A DNA stretch of 64,000 nt from Epiperipatus broadwayi (lineage: Eukaryota > Onychophora > Udeonychophora > Euonychophora > Peripatidae). The position numbers and the translations under genes are program-made. The stretch lies in assembly GCA_028023455.1 (NCBI GenBank), contig JAQFVV010006208.1:7920963-7984962 (forward strand), in the 5' to 3' direction. Under the pieces are notes generated by a model. The model made no database searches. It saw only the letters and a list, made by a program, of their open reading frames with translations, and had not been told where the DNA came from. Shown piece after piece: positions 33,901-45,628 of the stretch (position 1 is its first letter; each line of letters opens with the position of its first letter).

Positions 33901-35060
33901 TGAAGAGTATTTATGTAGAGCAAATTGTCTCATTTTTATTTTCAAGCGTCAATTTACTCCTCTGCCAACTTTTACGTTATCAACTTTTTGATAAACACGT
34001 AATGATTATTACTAATCATTTATTAAACTAGAGATTTTCTCTAGCACATATATAAACTTTAATCCAAGTTAAAGATTAATATATCTGATTTTCAGCGCAC
34101 ATATAGCTTTTATTATAGTGTTTGAGACAGTAAATTTTTTTAGATACAATGTGTACATGTAGAGATATATAATTTAAAGGTATATAATATTGTATACTAT
34201 TAAATTTTTAAACTGTATTTTTATATTATAAGAAATTTTACCAGCATTAAGAGATAATACTTAAAAATTAGTGATTTTCATAAAAATATCAAGGTATAAG
34301 CATTCATCATATATTTGCTATTTTGACGTTTGTCTAAAAAAGAATGTTAAAAGATTAGCTGGATTAAGATAGCAGATTTCAGACAATGTCAAATAGGGGG
34401 AAATATTAACAGACTTTTTTTGCACGTGACAGTGTTAGAACATATTTTAAACAATTTTGAAGCAATTTAGATACAGAAATAAAGCTTGATATATAGGTAT
34501 CCTATTTTCTTTAAAGACAAAAAATGCTGATACATGGAATAAATACAATTTAGAAAATAGAAAGATATATTCAGTACTTTACTAATGATATGTTAATCCC
34601 AGCATATTTTAAAATAATATTAAGCAATAGTAAAAATGGAAGAGATTTATGATGTAGTGCTTACTATTAATTATATAGCGAGTAAAGTCACAATATGATC
34701 AGCACACAATACTTCAATTATATGCTATCCCCCCCCCCCCAATGTGATTAAACATCAAATAAATCATTAAAATTTGTAACTTTACTAAATTTTACAATAT
34801 AGCAGCAGACATTTTTCCATTTCAGTGTGCAGCACACAAACAGTTCACTAATAATGTTTTTTTTTTTGGGGGGGGGGGAGTTAGATTTAAATTTTGATGT
34901 GATACAGTATTTCATGTATACCATGTTTTTTAAGCACAATGTTAAAAGTTTTACGAAATATACAAATTTGTGTAAAGTATCACTCTTAAGTGATGAAATG
35001 AAAGTTATTGATTTAGTAGTGGGACAAAAATAAAAATATTCTTGACCTGCATTAGAAAGT
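33901..35060. other. AT-rich DNA with C and G runs
   Basis: C12 at 34729-34740 and G11 at 34868-34878. The small ORFs here have no recognisable domain. Confidence 0.45.
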
Positions 35061-35069
35061 TTAAAGACT

Positions 35070-35620
35070 TTAATTGAGAATCTGAAATTGATAATAACAA
35101 ATAACGATAACTATACGCATTCCAAAGTCAGTAAGGACTTTAAAAAACCCATCAAAACAGCCAAAACACTGTAGTCTGCTAATAATGAGACTTATAACTT
35201 TATCTTTCTGATTGCATTGCCAAATCCATATAATATTAATATCATCTATGTTCTTATAATTATTTTTTGCAATGCTTTTTTTACAACCTGCTATTGACGG
35301 TTTTGATTGCCTCAGCAATTTCCAAATCTTAACAGTTCTGAAGAAGATTGTTGGGGCCTATCGAAAGCATCAATAATGGGTAGTAAAACAAGCATTGTAA
35401 AAAGTAATAAAGTACACAGTGTACCGGTCTAAAAACCACGCACAACAACAAGACCCAACCGCAAAGTCGGATTCAAACTCAGTCGAACCAAACTGAATTC
35501 AAATCCAACTCACAGGCTCAGATCAAATCAATGGATGACCTATGTCGACAATACATGACTATGCACCAAGAAACTAGCTCAACGGATAATGATAATTTGA
35601 GACCCCTGATCTGACACTAA
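35070..35620 (+). repeat. Hammerhead-like repeat family E, copy 1
   Basis: Shares TGCCAAATCCATATAATATT and CAATGCTTTTT with 38640-39330. It contains CUGAAGA, a stem II GAUUG/CUAUC-like hairpin with loop UUGGGG, and GAAAG at 35339-35372, a degenerate ribozyme core. The following 200 bases (35400-35610) are unusually CA-rich and less AT-rich, and may be the start of an element's transcribed region. No protein recognised. Confidence 0.5.
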
Positions 35621-38600
35621 TAACATATAATAAAATAACTAAAAATATTTCTAAGTCAACTCATATATGTATATGTTCAGGTTGCCAATACAGATAGTGA
35701 GCATTAATATTAAAATAACTATTGAATAATAAAGAAAGTTAAAAAACCAAATGTGTTAATAAAATGTTTAATAATAATAATAATAATTTTGTTCAACTTT
35801 TAGATTATGATTATATAGGTTACCTCTAGTCTTTAAACGAAATTTATAATTACAATAAGAATGGCAGTCCTTATTATATGCCAATAACTATTACGCAATA
35901 TTCTAAGAGGATTTTATATGTCTATGCCCTGACATAAAAATAAATGTAGATAAAGGTATTTGGCTGTGACAGAAATTATGATTCTAATCCTAAACGAAAG
36001 AATGTGAGATTTATTTTCACATTCGTAAATCAATTCACGAAGTGCATGATAAATATTTAGGGCATAACTTTAATATTTAATAGAAAACTTAATTAGAAAT
36101 GAATAAGAATTTGTTCGACTTTAATGAAATCAATTCATCACGATTTATGAGCATGAAAGTGGGGCTTTATTTGAGCTGAGAAGTAAACGGTACTGGTGTC
36201 TTATGAGCTATAAAAACAAATATGAGAAATAATGGCTTGTCGGTGATTTAAATAGGAGGGTGGCTTGTGTTTTACAAGTCTTTCTGCCCTATCAAGAAGA
36301 TGTGAAACACAGGGAAAGCCAGGTTGGGTCATGGCCTCGAACCTTTGGTGTTCCATATATTAAAAAAAATGAGGAAGTGCTTTCTTCCTATGGAATTAAC
36401 GTAATAGTAATAATATCACCGAGGACAAGCCCATGAGGCAGGAAATGGTTCACGCCAGCAACGTTCAGAAAAATGATGACTTGGTAATCATCGTGGTTAA
36501 ATAATAAAACCCAATTTATATAAGGAATGCTCTACATGATGACCTGATCAAGTTAAATTAGAGTCAACCTTACTTTAACTAAAAGTACTTAACGTAATTA
36601 TATAACTATACTACTCATGCCCTCCCTGAATCTTAATACAGAAATACAAATTTAACTCAGAATATAATAACATTAAATTCCTTTATCGACCTTTTGCAAA
36701 ACATTTTAACATTAAAAATATGTGTAAACTATATAAAGTAGCCGGGGGAATAGATAAGAAACTAAGCTAATAATTTATTATTAACCCCTAATAAAAATAG
36801 CAAAAATTGTATAAATCCTTCAACTCGACAATTAATAGAACCATCTTAAATTAGTTCCAATAGGCAAAAATTGCTATCAAACTTAATATTAGATTATTTT
36901 CATGAGGTACGTGTAACGAAAGAAATTATTGTCGAGTTGAAGTATTACTGGCATATAATCAAAAATACATGACATTAATAATGACTTAATAAATATATAT
37001 TATACAGTTAGTGAAACAAACCGCCATCGTGAGAAAGAGAAATTTAACAAAGTATTAATTTTAAAGACTAGAGATAGAAAAACGAGAATTATTTATACAG
37101 ATTAATACATTAAGAAATGAGAAGAGCTTTTAACAGTACTTAATTTAAAGGTAATGTAAATTAAAGTTCGGAAACTGGCCAGAAAGTTGTGGTTGTTTCA
37201 AGAAAGATATTACCGTTCCTTCATGGTTGGTTCCTTAGGTTACACACGGCAGAGTCCGATTCGGTTGAAACGTAGGCGCACATTTTGTGAATTATTTGAA
37301 TGACATTTTGAATTGATTATTTCATATTTTGGGCAGCACGATTGGTCCGGAAAAGGTTTAGTTTAGCAGCTACATTGAAGATCTTCTGGGGACTTCAGGC
37401 CAAGCAGTCAGACTCCCGAAGTTTAGCCCCTCACCATGATGGAGGCACTATTGAAATTCATAATTTAAAGATGCACAGATTCTAGTAGCACTTCTTTAAA
37501 ACAAATATGGCTTCTCCCTTCTCCAAACTTTTCTGGGCTATTTATACTGTCCTCTGGTTTCCGCCTATTCCAAATTTAGATGCCTTCAGGCTAGAGCTTC
37601 TTGCATTATCAAAGTTATAAATTTTTACTAACTGATTTTAGATACATTCCTTCCATAAGGCTTTCAAACTCATTAACTTCGAATTCATTTTCTAATTAGA
37701 AAATGAATTTATAAATCTAAAAAACGATTTTAATTGGGAACCGTCCTTACATTTTAAATTATTATCTTTTTGCTAATTAATAAAACTTTCCTCATTGTCT
37801 TTGAAAAAGGACAATCTGAAAGCTTATCGAAAGAATGTAGCTTTTAATCACTAAAATTTGAACAAACTGTTTAAAAGTAAAATAAAACATTCCCGATGCA
37901 ATGAAAGTTTATAACAAATATATACACACAATCCACGCAGTTATAATATATATAAATTCATGAATAATTTTATCATGAATTTATTAATGACATTGATTAG
38001 TTTAAACATCAAACTAGTTGTTTTTAACATATTTTTGTATAATATTATTTTTTTTTATGAAACTAGCATGTATTGAATGTATAAAGCCCCATTGAATCGG
38101 AAATTCATGGTTAGTACTAGGGTTTGAAGTGGGCTGCAGGTGAGATATCATGAAGCTAGGATCGAACTTAGATCCGACTGCTTCAATAGATGATAATAAT
38201 AATGAGACTTCTATTATGTTTCCATGGAGGAAAAAAATTATTGAAAAAAAGGATAATATCCAAAGTACATTTAATTATGATGAAAGTCTGACATTTCATT
38301 GAAATTTGGTTTTATAAAAAAATAAGTAAGTTTTTTATTATTTTTATTTTTGAATGAAAATGAACTTCACTCTATCAATAGACGCGATGTCTGCTTCGAC
38401 ATCTCCAAATGTTGGGCTATCTAAATAATTTGCATATTTTGCATATTGCCATTATCTCTGTTCTGCATAGCTCAGTATCGCTATGAATATGAGGCAACTC
38501 ACCTCGAAAACGCTAAGCTTTTAATATTTTTGCACTCTTTATAGCTTCTCTTTCAAGCGCTTCACATGCTTTTAATTTTATTTAGTAAATATATATGTAA

Positions 38601-38640
38601 ATTTAATTCCTCAATTTATTATTAATAAGTACATTATTTT
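35621..38640. other. Largely featureless; two GC-richer patches
   Basis: 36150-36510 and 37170-37470 are less AT-rich and may be old mobile-element pieces or gene fragments. A plus-strand frame around 36270-36430 is open for about 50 codons but unrecognised. A short inverted repeat (CTTCAACTCGACAAT / ATTGTCGAGTTGAAG) at 36819-36946 may be a 128-bp miniature element. Confidence 0.35.
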
Positions 38641-39330
38641 TTAAAAGTTTGTTTATACTATCTTAATTTATATATCATATTAATATCATCTATGTCAGGG
38701 GTCCCCAACCCTATGCCCGCGGGCACCACGGCGCCCGCAGACCATTTTACGTGCGCCCGACGCTATCCGAACACGATAAAAAATTATTTATCTGATACAA
38801 ATAAATTTAATTTTTAATTTTTTTTATAAATTATTGTATTATATTGTAATCAAATTGTAGGGTATACTATACTTTTACAGCGTAAAAATATAAACGTTAA
38901 TTATATATTAAAATTTTATTTTTGAAATAAATATTTTTTTTGTACATTATGTGTATTATTAACAATATCAAACTACAAATTTACATTGAAAAAATAAATA
39001 TTGTCCACTACTTGGTTGAAAAAATAAATGGTGCCCGCCATCTGGCCGGTATTATAGAATGTGCTCTCAAGTGCAAAAAGGTTGGGAACCCCTGATCTAT
39101 GTTCTTTAGTACTTTCTTACAATGCTTTTTCACAACCCACTAGACAGTTTCAATTACACCAGCAATCTTCTTCAGAACTTCTACTTTAAGATTTGGAAAT
39201 AAGTAGGAAATTCTGAAGAAGACTGTTGGGGCAATCGAAACTGTCTAGTGGTTTGTAAAAAAGCATTGTAAGAAAGTAATAAAGATCATAGATGATATTA
39301 ATATTATACGGATTTGGCAATGCAATAGGA
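38641..39330. repeat. Hammerhead-like repeat family E, copy 2, palindromic and split by hAT
   Basis: After removing the hAT insertion (38696-39094) the remainder is an inverted repeat: TTAATATCATCTATG..CTTACAATGC..AACCCACTAGACAGTTTC on the left and its complement at 39205-39310. The right half carries CUGAAGA, stem II around UUGGGG, and GAAACUGUC at 39214-39248, a degenerate ribozyme core. Confidence 0.7.
38696..39094. mobile_element. hAT miniature element with perfect 8-bp target duplication
   Basis: A 399-bp element, ends CAGGGGTCCCCAACC and GGTTGGGAACCCCTG (perfect 15-base inverted repeats with one mismatch), flanked on both sides by ATCTATGT. The GC-rich ends (GCCCGCGGGCACC) surround an AT-rich interior without ORF. 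It interrupts the family E repeat, so it is younger than that repeat. Confidence 0.95.
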
Positions 39331-39790
39331 AAGATAAAGATAATTTATAGAGCATCTGTATTATATGTATGTTTTAAAAAGTACTGAACACTTGAAAGTT
39401 GAATAAACAATATACATTCAATTGTAATCAAAGCTTATCAACAATACATGACCGATTTACATGCTATGTACATATGAATGAGTTTGGAATAAAATATGAT
39501 TCATTGCAATCGCAACCTAGTGAGCCTATCTGGATGAACTTTTAAATTTTTTTCACTTTAAAAATGAGCTATTCAGTATTAGTCAGTAAATAAATATCAG
39601 ATCAATATTGTTTAGATCTATAATGTTCTAAGCATAATCTATGTTGATTTGCTAAGTGCTTATGTGCTAACTATAAAAACAAAAACTATAATTATTATTT
39701 ATGATGCAATCTTCATCACATATTATAAAGGCATTACATTTGTTATATATAAAGCTAGCAAAATAAGCTCTTAAGCTTTGAGAATATCCT
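39331..39790. other. AT-rich DNA, nothing recognised
   Basis: No ORF, no repeat recognised. Confidence 0.45.
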
Positions 39791-39793
39791 TAA

Positions 39794-39832
39794 CACCAGA
39801 CCGGTTTCTGCTACTGGCGTCATCAGGCATTA
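39794..39832 (-). ncRNA. Hammerhead-like motif, family C relative
   Basis: Minus strand: CUGAUGA, stem II GC/GC around CAGUA, GAA, palindromic stem III ACCGGU, C, then UGGUGUU. The core is intact and close to the 45981-46020 motif, but the 5' side of stem I (AAUGC) no longer pairs. Confidence 0.55.
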
Positions 39833-40200
39833 CATTTCTATTTTAGTTTAAATATAAATAAATAAGATAAAATGAAAAAGAGAAAGCTATAATGATTTTT
39901 TAAAGTGTTATGTTGATGATTTCAAATATTAAATTAAGAATGCATGCTAATGAGTAAAATATTGTGAAATGTTTTAAAGAAAAAGGCTGATCATCTAAGT
40001 TTGAAGTCTAATGAATAAATGAAAAAGAGTATGGCAAAAATTATAATAAAATAATTATATGAATAATGTTAATATGCTAACACAAGAATAAATTATATTC
40101 CATTAGATAATTAAATTAATAATTTATTGAGCATTGCTTTCAACCTGGAATGGGAAGGGGGTATTGTCATAATCATAGCACTTCAGTTTGTTAGTCCAAA

Positions 40201-40297
40201 GCGTTGGTGGTCGAGAGGTCAGCACAGCCGCCGTACAGCAGTTGTCCAGGGTTAGTGGTTTTGCTTCCCGGCCAATGCTATGACACATGAAAAAAAT
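40201..40297 (+). mobile_element. tRNA-derived SINE, copy c
   Basis: Starts GCGTTGGTGGTCGAGAGGTC, has a degenerate B box (GGTTTTGCTTCCCGG), then ATGCTATGACACATG and an A tail. Confidence 0.8.
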
Positions 40298-41445
40298 AAT
40301 CTGTGATCTTGACATTTGCTGGTTAATATGTAAATACATAATTTACTGGTTGATATGCAAATAGGTAATTTACATATACCACTTCTGAGAGAAGATTATG
40401 CAGGAGTCTTTTTTATTTATCACATGGGTGTTATTAATGATAAACCAGGTTTTTTAAATTTTCTTTTCTTTTCGCTGCGCTCAGCACAAACTACTTTGAT
40501 GTTCCATGGATCGAAATCATGACCAGAATTCAGTTACATATTTACATATCAACCAGTGAATTACATATTTACATATTAACCAGCAAATATCAAGATCATG
40601 TTTTCTTCAATATTAACACCAGTTAGACTGACAAACTGAAGGGCTATAATTATGATCACTCCTCCGGGTCAAGAGCAATACCCAGCGATTTATTTATTTA
40701 ATTATCTAACAGAATATAATCTTTTCTTGTATTAGTGTATTAACATTATTCAAAGATTTACATATTTAACGAAAAGAAGGAAAATTATAGAGCCATAATA
40801 AAATAATAAAAAAAGGGTAATAAATATTGAAAGCTGATAAACAAGAATAAAATTATGATGCTTACAAGTAAAATTATTATGAAAGATATTTTAAAAAGAT
40901 GATTTAAAAAACGAATAAGATATATTCAAAGAACTTAAAAGAGTCGCACTGACTGTAAAGAAACAGAAAAAAACAAAACAGAATGAAAGTATGCTTATTA
41001 CTAGTTGATAAGTTTATATCTGAGGTGTGATATTAAATCAGTCTCAGTTGATAGACTCTGGTTGTTTTTCTACTTAGTTTTAGACAGTCTCTTGATTAAA
41101 TATGCAGCCTACACAAATGCAGGTGCTGAGAAACAGTTTAGTTGGGTAAAAAACTATATTTCATATTTCCCCTGCCTCTGGACTCCTTGTAGGCATTTTT
41201 TTGAGGTCAGTAAGGCTCCATCGTCCAGGCTCTGATTGGCCTACACCAGGTATGCTTAGAAAATCATGTTTATTACTTCACAGAATTTTAACATTCTAGT
41301 TGTTTTAGTATCCATATTGAAAACTACAACAGTAGTCTTCTTAGAAAATGTAAAATAGTACGGTGGTTTCCCTAAATATCAAAAAATATACCACAGTGGC
41401 TACTAAATAGTCATGAAGGGACTGTATCCATGAAACTAATTACTA
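40298..41445. other. AT-rich DNA with palindromic flank of SINE
   Basis: TAATTTACTGGTTGATATGC at 40340 and its complement near 40540-40590 (ATCAACCAGTGAATTACATA) form an inverted repeat that encloses 40316-40600. Nothing else recognised. Confidence 0.45.
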
Positions 41446-41458
41446 TACATGAATAATT

Positions 41459-41930
41459 GGTGTTGATTTAGTTTGCGCTCATGGCCATTTTAAAATCTAA
41501 AGATCAGCCAAAACCTCCGCTGACACATCCAACCGATAAATGACATAAATATTGAATATAAGTACTTTAAATTCATATCTTAGAAATTATAAGCTAGTAA
41601 AAATAATATGCTTTATTTCATATGGGCATAAGTATAATCTTTTAGTATTTGGAAATTATAAGCTTGGTTTCATCAGACATAATCATGCATCTTTTGGACG
41701 ATCCTTATCATCGGCCACCCCCCCCCGCATATTCGGCGCAATATTTTATGAAGATAAATTTTAAAAAAATATCCCTAATAAAATAAAGCATATTATTTTT
41801 GCTAGCTTATAATTTCTAAAATATGGATTTTTAAGTACTTTTATTCAATATTTATGTCATTTATCAGTTGGATATGTCAACGGTGGTTTTTAGATTTCAA
41901 AATGGCCATGACCACAAACTAAATCAGGAC
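41459..41930. mobile_element. Mutator-like (MULE) miniature element, 472 bp
   Basis: Long terminal inverted repeats of about 140 bases; shared landmarks are TGATTTAGTTT, CATGGCCATTTT, GATAAATGACATAAATATTG and AAATTATAAGCTAG. They are flanked by a perfect 9-bp direct repeat TGAATAATT (41450-41458 and 41931-41939). A 9-bp target duplication with long inverted repeats is the Mutator signature. The interior (C9 run, GCATATTCGGCGC) has no ORF of note. Confidence 0.85.
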
Positions 41931-41939
41931 TGAATAATT

Positions 41940-42295
41940 AATATGCTCAATTATTAAAATTTAAAATGTGAGAATCTAATCAAGATAATTTCTAATTGCA
42001 TGAAATTGTAAATAATAATCATTTATATATAATACGTAGCTACGCGGGATACTATTTGTAATATATATGTAAATACACATTTAAATTAAACTTTAATTTT
42101 TCCTTTCCTTTCTCTTTTTCAATTAAAATTACACTTCTAATTTAAATATTAAAGTTATTGAGATGATGTATGGGGAGGATTGGTATTAATTTCCAGATTC
42201 ACCTAATGATATTTTTCTTTCAGGATGACATAACTTACAGTGTAGTTGGTTTTTGTCTATGCAATTATGAGTGACTAATTAGTCATTTATTTACA
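41940..42295. other. AT-rich DNA, nothing recognised
   Basis: No recognised feature. Confidence 0.45.
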
Positions 42296-42298
42296 TTG

Positions 42299-42397
42299 TT
42301 TTTTTTTTTCATATGTCATAGCATCGGCCGGGACGCGAACCCACAACCGTCTGCAACCAACTACTTGCTTGCAAGCGGCTGCGATGACCTCTCGGCA
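42299..42397 (-). mobile_element. tRNA-derived SINE, copy d
   Basis: Minus strand: ATGCCGAGAGGTCATCGCAG, CTTGCAAGCAAGTAGTTGGT, B box GGGTTCGCGTCCCGG, then ATGCTATGACATATG and an A tail. A few 5' bases are missing. Confidence 0.85.
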
Positions 42398-42950
42398 TTT
42401 ACATTATTTGTGCATGGTTTAGTTAACTAACTTTGTTACATATATTTAAAGACATTCTTTGATATATGTTCTGGGTATATTGTTTGTTTTATAATTAAAT
42501 ATTTTAATTGTGTAATTAGAATGTCTTTGCTAATCCTTCAGCTTTATTGAATCGCACCATTTGTTGTTATCTATTTGTGCAAATCATTTTCCTCATAAGT
42601 GGTTTACAATTAAAACAAAATACAATTAAGACTTAAGAACATCAACATTGCTTTGACACCACCATTGATAAATTATAAAAACAAAGAACTTAAAATAACC
42701 AAATTCACTCATCCAATTTACAGTAATTTTATAGTTCATTATATTTTAACAGAAGCCCTTTTATTGTATATAATTAATACATTTTCTTTTTTAAAAATAA
42801 AATAAAAAGGATAACTCTTATTTGTTACATTTTTTTTTTTAAATTAATTTTGCTTGGTCTTAATTTCTTCTGTTTAGGCGTTATTACCTTTTATTTATGA
42901 TTAAAAGAAATTATCTCGTTGATTTACTTAACAATTACTAACTATGGCAA
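42398..42950. other. AT-rich DNA, nothing recognised
   Basis: No recognised feature. Confidence 0.45.
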
Positions 42951-42954
42951 AAGA

Positions 42955-43046
42955 CGTTGGTGGCCTAGCGGTTAGCAGAGCTGCCTTCCAAGCAGCTGGT
43001 CCGGGTTCGCTTCCCGGTCAATGTATTTGACATATGAAAAAAAAAA
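42955..43046 (+). mobile_element. tRNA-Gly(TCC)-derived SINE, copy e
   Basis: Almost a complete tRNA-Gly: GTTGGTGGCCTAGCGGTTAG, anticodon arm GCTGCCTTCCAAGCAGC (anticodon TCC), T arm CCGGGTTCGCTTCCCGG, AATG. It is followed by TATTTGACATATG and A10. The acceptor stem decays and the body is only tRNA plus a short tail, so it is a minimal SINE rather than a working tRNA gene. Confidence 0.85.
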
Positions 43047-43129
43047 GAAAATATTTTGTAGATCTTTGAAGAGATCATTAAGAAAAAAAATTAAGTAAAC
43101 GCTATGTGTGGATTGTACTAATGTATGAT

Positions 43130-43760
43130 TGTGACTTACTTAGATTTCCTTCATACACAAAATATCTCCATACGATCTTAGAACCTATTAAATCAATATC
43201 TAACGCTAACATAACTTTCTCACGAGACAAATGGCGCTACTGGAATACATATGTACTTCTACACACAAACACAAATTATAATGCTAGGCATTAATAATAA
43301 GCAGCTAATACTTAGATTTAAGTATTGGACATTCGAGCCCAAATTTTTTGATTTTTCCACTCAAAATGAACATATCGTCATTACCAACATTATATTTCAT
43401 GAGATATAAGAGAAACATTTAACATTGACACTATATGTGAGTTGTGCCATAAATCAGAAGAGGACCGTAAACATATATTCTTTGAGTGTAATAGCTCAGG
43501 AAAAGAATGCCATTATAAGTTAAATTATAGTCTTTTCCAAATGCCCGTTTCACTGAAATAAGAAGTACAACATTTATACTATATGCATTATGGTGCCCTA
43601 GGTGCACTTATCTTTACAATAGGAATGCAAGAAATTTTAACACATTTAAAAACAAATTAGAGACAGTAAAACAAAGAACTAAAAAAATCATCCCATCAGA
43701 CATTTTCACTGCCCCTTGGTCAGTTGTCCACCACTGCTCTAACCTCTAGTGAGATGTATT
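43130..43760 (+). pseudogene. LINE C-terminal fragment with CCHC knuckle
   Basis: The plus strand near 43430 reads CELCHKSEEDRKHIFFEC (C-x2-C-x8-H-x4-C), the reverse-transcriptase-associated zinc knuckle. Downstream traces end IIPSDIFTAPWSVVHHCSNL. The ORF at 43106-43294 may be the preceding part. Many frameshifts. Confidence 0.65.
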
Positions 43761-44390
43761 TTCCGTTTAGTATAATTCACAGAATGCTATTGAAAATACG
43801 TCTTGTGGTATTAGTTTTAAAATACATGTTTATTCACCCTTCATATGAATTATACCAAGTTAAATATCAAATATAATGTTTCTACTAAGATTACATCACA
43901 CACACACACACATACATATATATATATAGAATTCTTATCAATCAAAATACACTGTAATTTACAATGAATCCAACATAATGATCAATAACATATAATAAAT
44001 CAAATAACATGTTAATTTACTTTAAAAGAAACTTAAGGAGCATTAAATATCAGTTTAACATAAGCCTCCTTTCAGGGCCATCCATCAGAATCAACATCTT
44101 TGACTGCACAAAAATCAATTTACATAATTTACAAGAATATAGATAACTTCTCATAGCAAATCTTATTAAACCAAAGGTCTTAAAACATTACATATAACAA
44201 ATTTGAGTCCTTCTTCTACCATTCTGATGTGCATCAGTTTCCTCTATTTAATACATTACTTTAACAAAATATCCCCATCTTTGAAGCATTATCACACAGT
44301 CAGCTTAACTAAATGTCTTTTCTGCTTAGACACCAAATCATCCGATTACTTCAGCTGTCAGACCTTTGCACTTCTATCCTTCTCCATCAC
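43761..44390. other. AT-rich DNA with CA/TA microsatellite
   Basis: A CA then TA run lies at about 43897-43928. The plus ORF 44203-44394 has C-x2-C but no convincing domain. Confidence 0.4.
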
Positions 44391-44394
44391 CTAA

Positions 44395-44850
44395 CATCCA
44401 CTCTTAAAAAGTCCATCTCCTTCTTCAGCCAATTCTTGATGCGAGTGATCCATTGAATATTCCCATGGCTAGTTTCTTGTACATGTTATACTTCAATATC
44501 CTCCAGACTTATACATTGTCTTAGATTGATTTGAGACCAAGTTTGATTGATTAGCCATTTTTGGCAAAAAATTTTGTCAGTATTTTTAATTTGCTATAAT
44601 AAATACACTATTGTTTTAACTGGGTCATAGTCTTTCTCACTCTCAAAAAGCAGTTTATTTCTCAGTGTCCAAATACAGAAATTGATAAATGTTGCTAGTC
44701 TTATAATTCCGAAGTGACCTTTCTTAAATGCTTTTATCAAGTATTCTTTGATTAGTTTTGTATTAATTTTTTTTCTTTTAAACGGAAATATATATTTCCC
44801 TTCAAACTGAACTATCTGTAGATATATTTTTCCTTGAATAAAGTTCCTTC
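44395..44850 (-). pseudogene. LINE ORF2 C-terminal fragment (second family)
   Basis: The minus strand gives a coherent reading with one stop. From about 44850 down: KGKYIFPFKRKKINTKLIKE, ATFINFCIWTLRNKLLFESE, QKWLINQTWSQINLRQCISL, IQWITRIKNWLKKEMDFLRV. The FCIWTLRNKLLFE segment is typical of the region after the CCHC knuckle in LINE ORF2 proteins. Confidence 0.6.
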
Positions 44851-44855
44851 TAAAA

Positions 44856-45250
44856 CTAATGTATGGTTGTGAAACATGGACAATGAGTAATAAAATTAGG
44901 AATGGATTGGAAATCTTTGAGGTGTGAACATGGAAAAAAATCAGTTGGATGTATAAAATAACAAATGAAGTTTTGTAAAGAGTAAATGAAAAAAAAAAGG
45001 TTGATTGGGGAAATCAGGAAGAGAAAGAGAAACTGGATTGGACATATATTAAGAAGAAATTATAGTTTAATGAATGATGTTTTGGAGGAAATGGTCAGTA
45101 AAACTAAGAAGAAAAGATGAAAGAGATTGATATTGTTGGATGACGTATGGTAAAAGTTATGTGGAATTGAAGAGCTGGGCAATGGAAGAGAATGGAATGG
45201 AAAAATAGATGGTGTGACTACTCTATGGATCTGTCCCTTTGACAGAAGAC
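44856..45250 (+). pseudogene. LINE 3' fragment (third family)
   Basis: The plus strand gives LKLMYGCETWTMSNKI, then KKRLIGEIRKRKRNWIGHIL, RRNYSLMNDVLEEMV and a decayed tail. This is the C-terminal part of an endonuclease/RT-type LINE. Stops and frameshifts throughout. Confidence 0.75.
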
Positions 45251-45615
45251 TGTTGGTGAATATTAACATTTCTAAGTACATCATTATTATTCTTTCTTTT
45301 TCATTTTTGTTTCATTTGCTTTTATCTTACAGACTTCAATCACTTAATTACTGCAGAGTGATGCACCGTACAGACAGTATATCATCTCTGCATTAATTAC
45401 GACCATCAAATTGTGTGTTTGTGAAACCACATTTTCATTCTTTAATCACATCCACAGCTGCCTTCAATCTTTTTTTCTTTCTTTGATTTGTCTAATCTTT
45501 TACTCACTAATCATTTTTTTTGTTCCATTCCTGGAGTTAGCAATGCCAATGTACATTTATGAACACCCATTAATAGTTTGCTACTGTATAATAATCAAGT
45601 ATTAGCACTTGCTCA
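45251..45615. other. AT-rich DNA, nothing recognised
   Basis: T/C-rich; small ORFs only. Confidence 0.4.
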
Positions 45616-45628
45616 TGATATCCCATAG

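Noticed and set aside
35403-35610. CA-rich segment as gene exon or gag start
   Set aside because: Frames are open only briefly, no splice signals or known domain; may be part of the family E element.
42955-43046. Functional tRNA-Gly(TCC) gene
   Set aside because: Acceptor stem ends do not pair fully, and the sequence continues into the same ATTTGACATATG-A(n) tail as the copy at 52037; it is a SINE.
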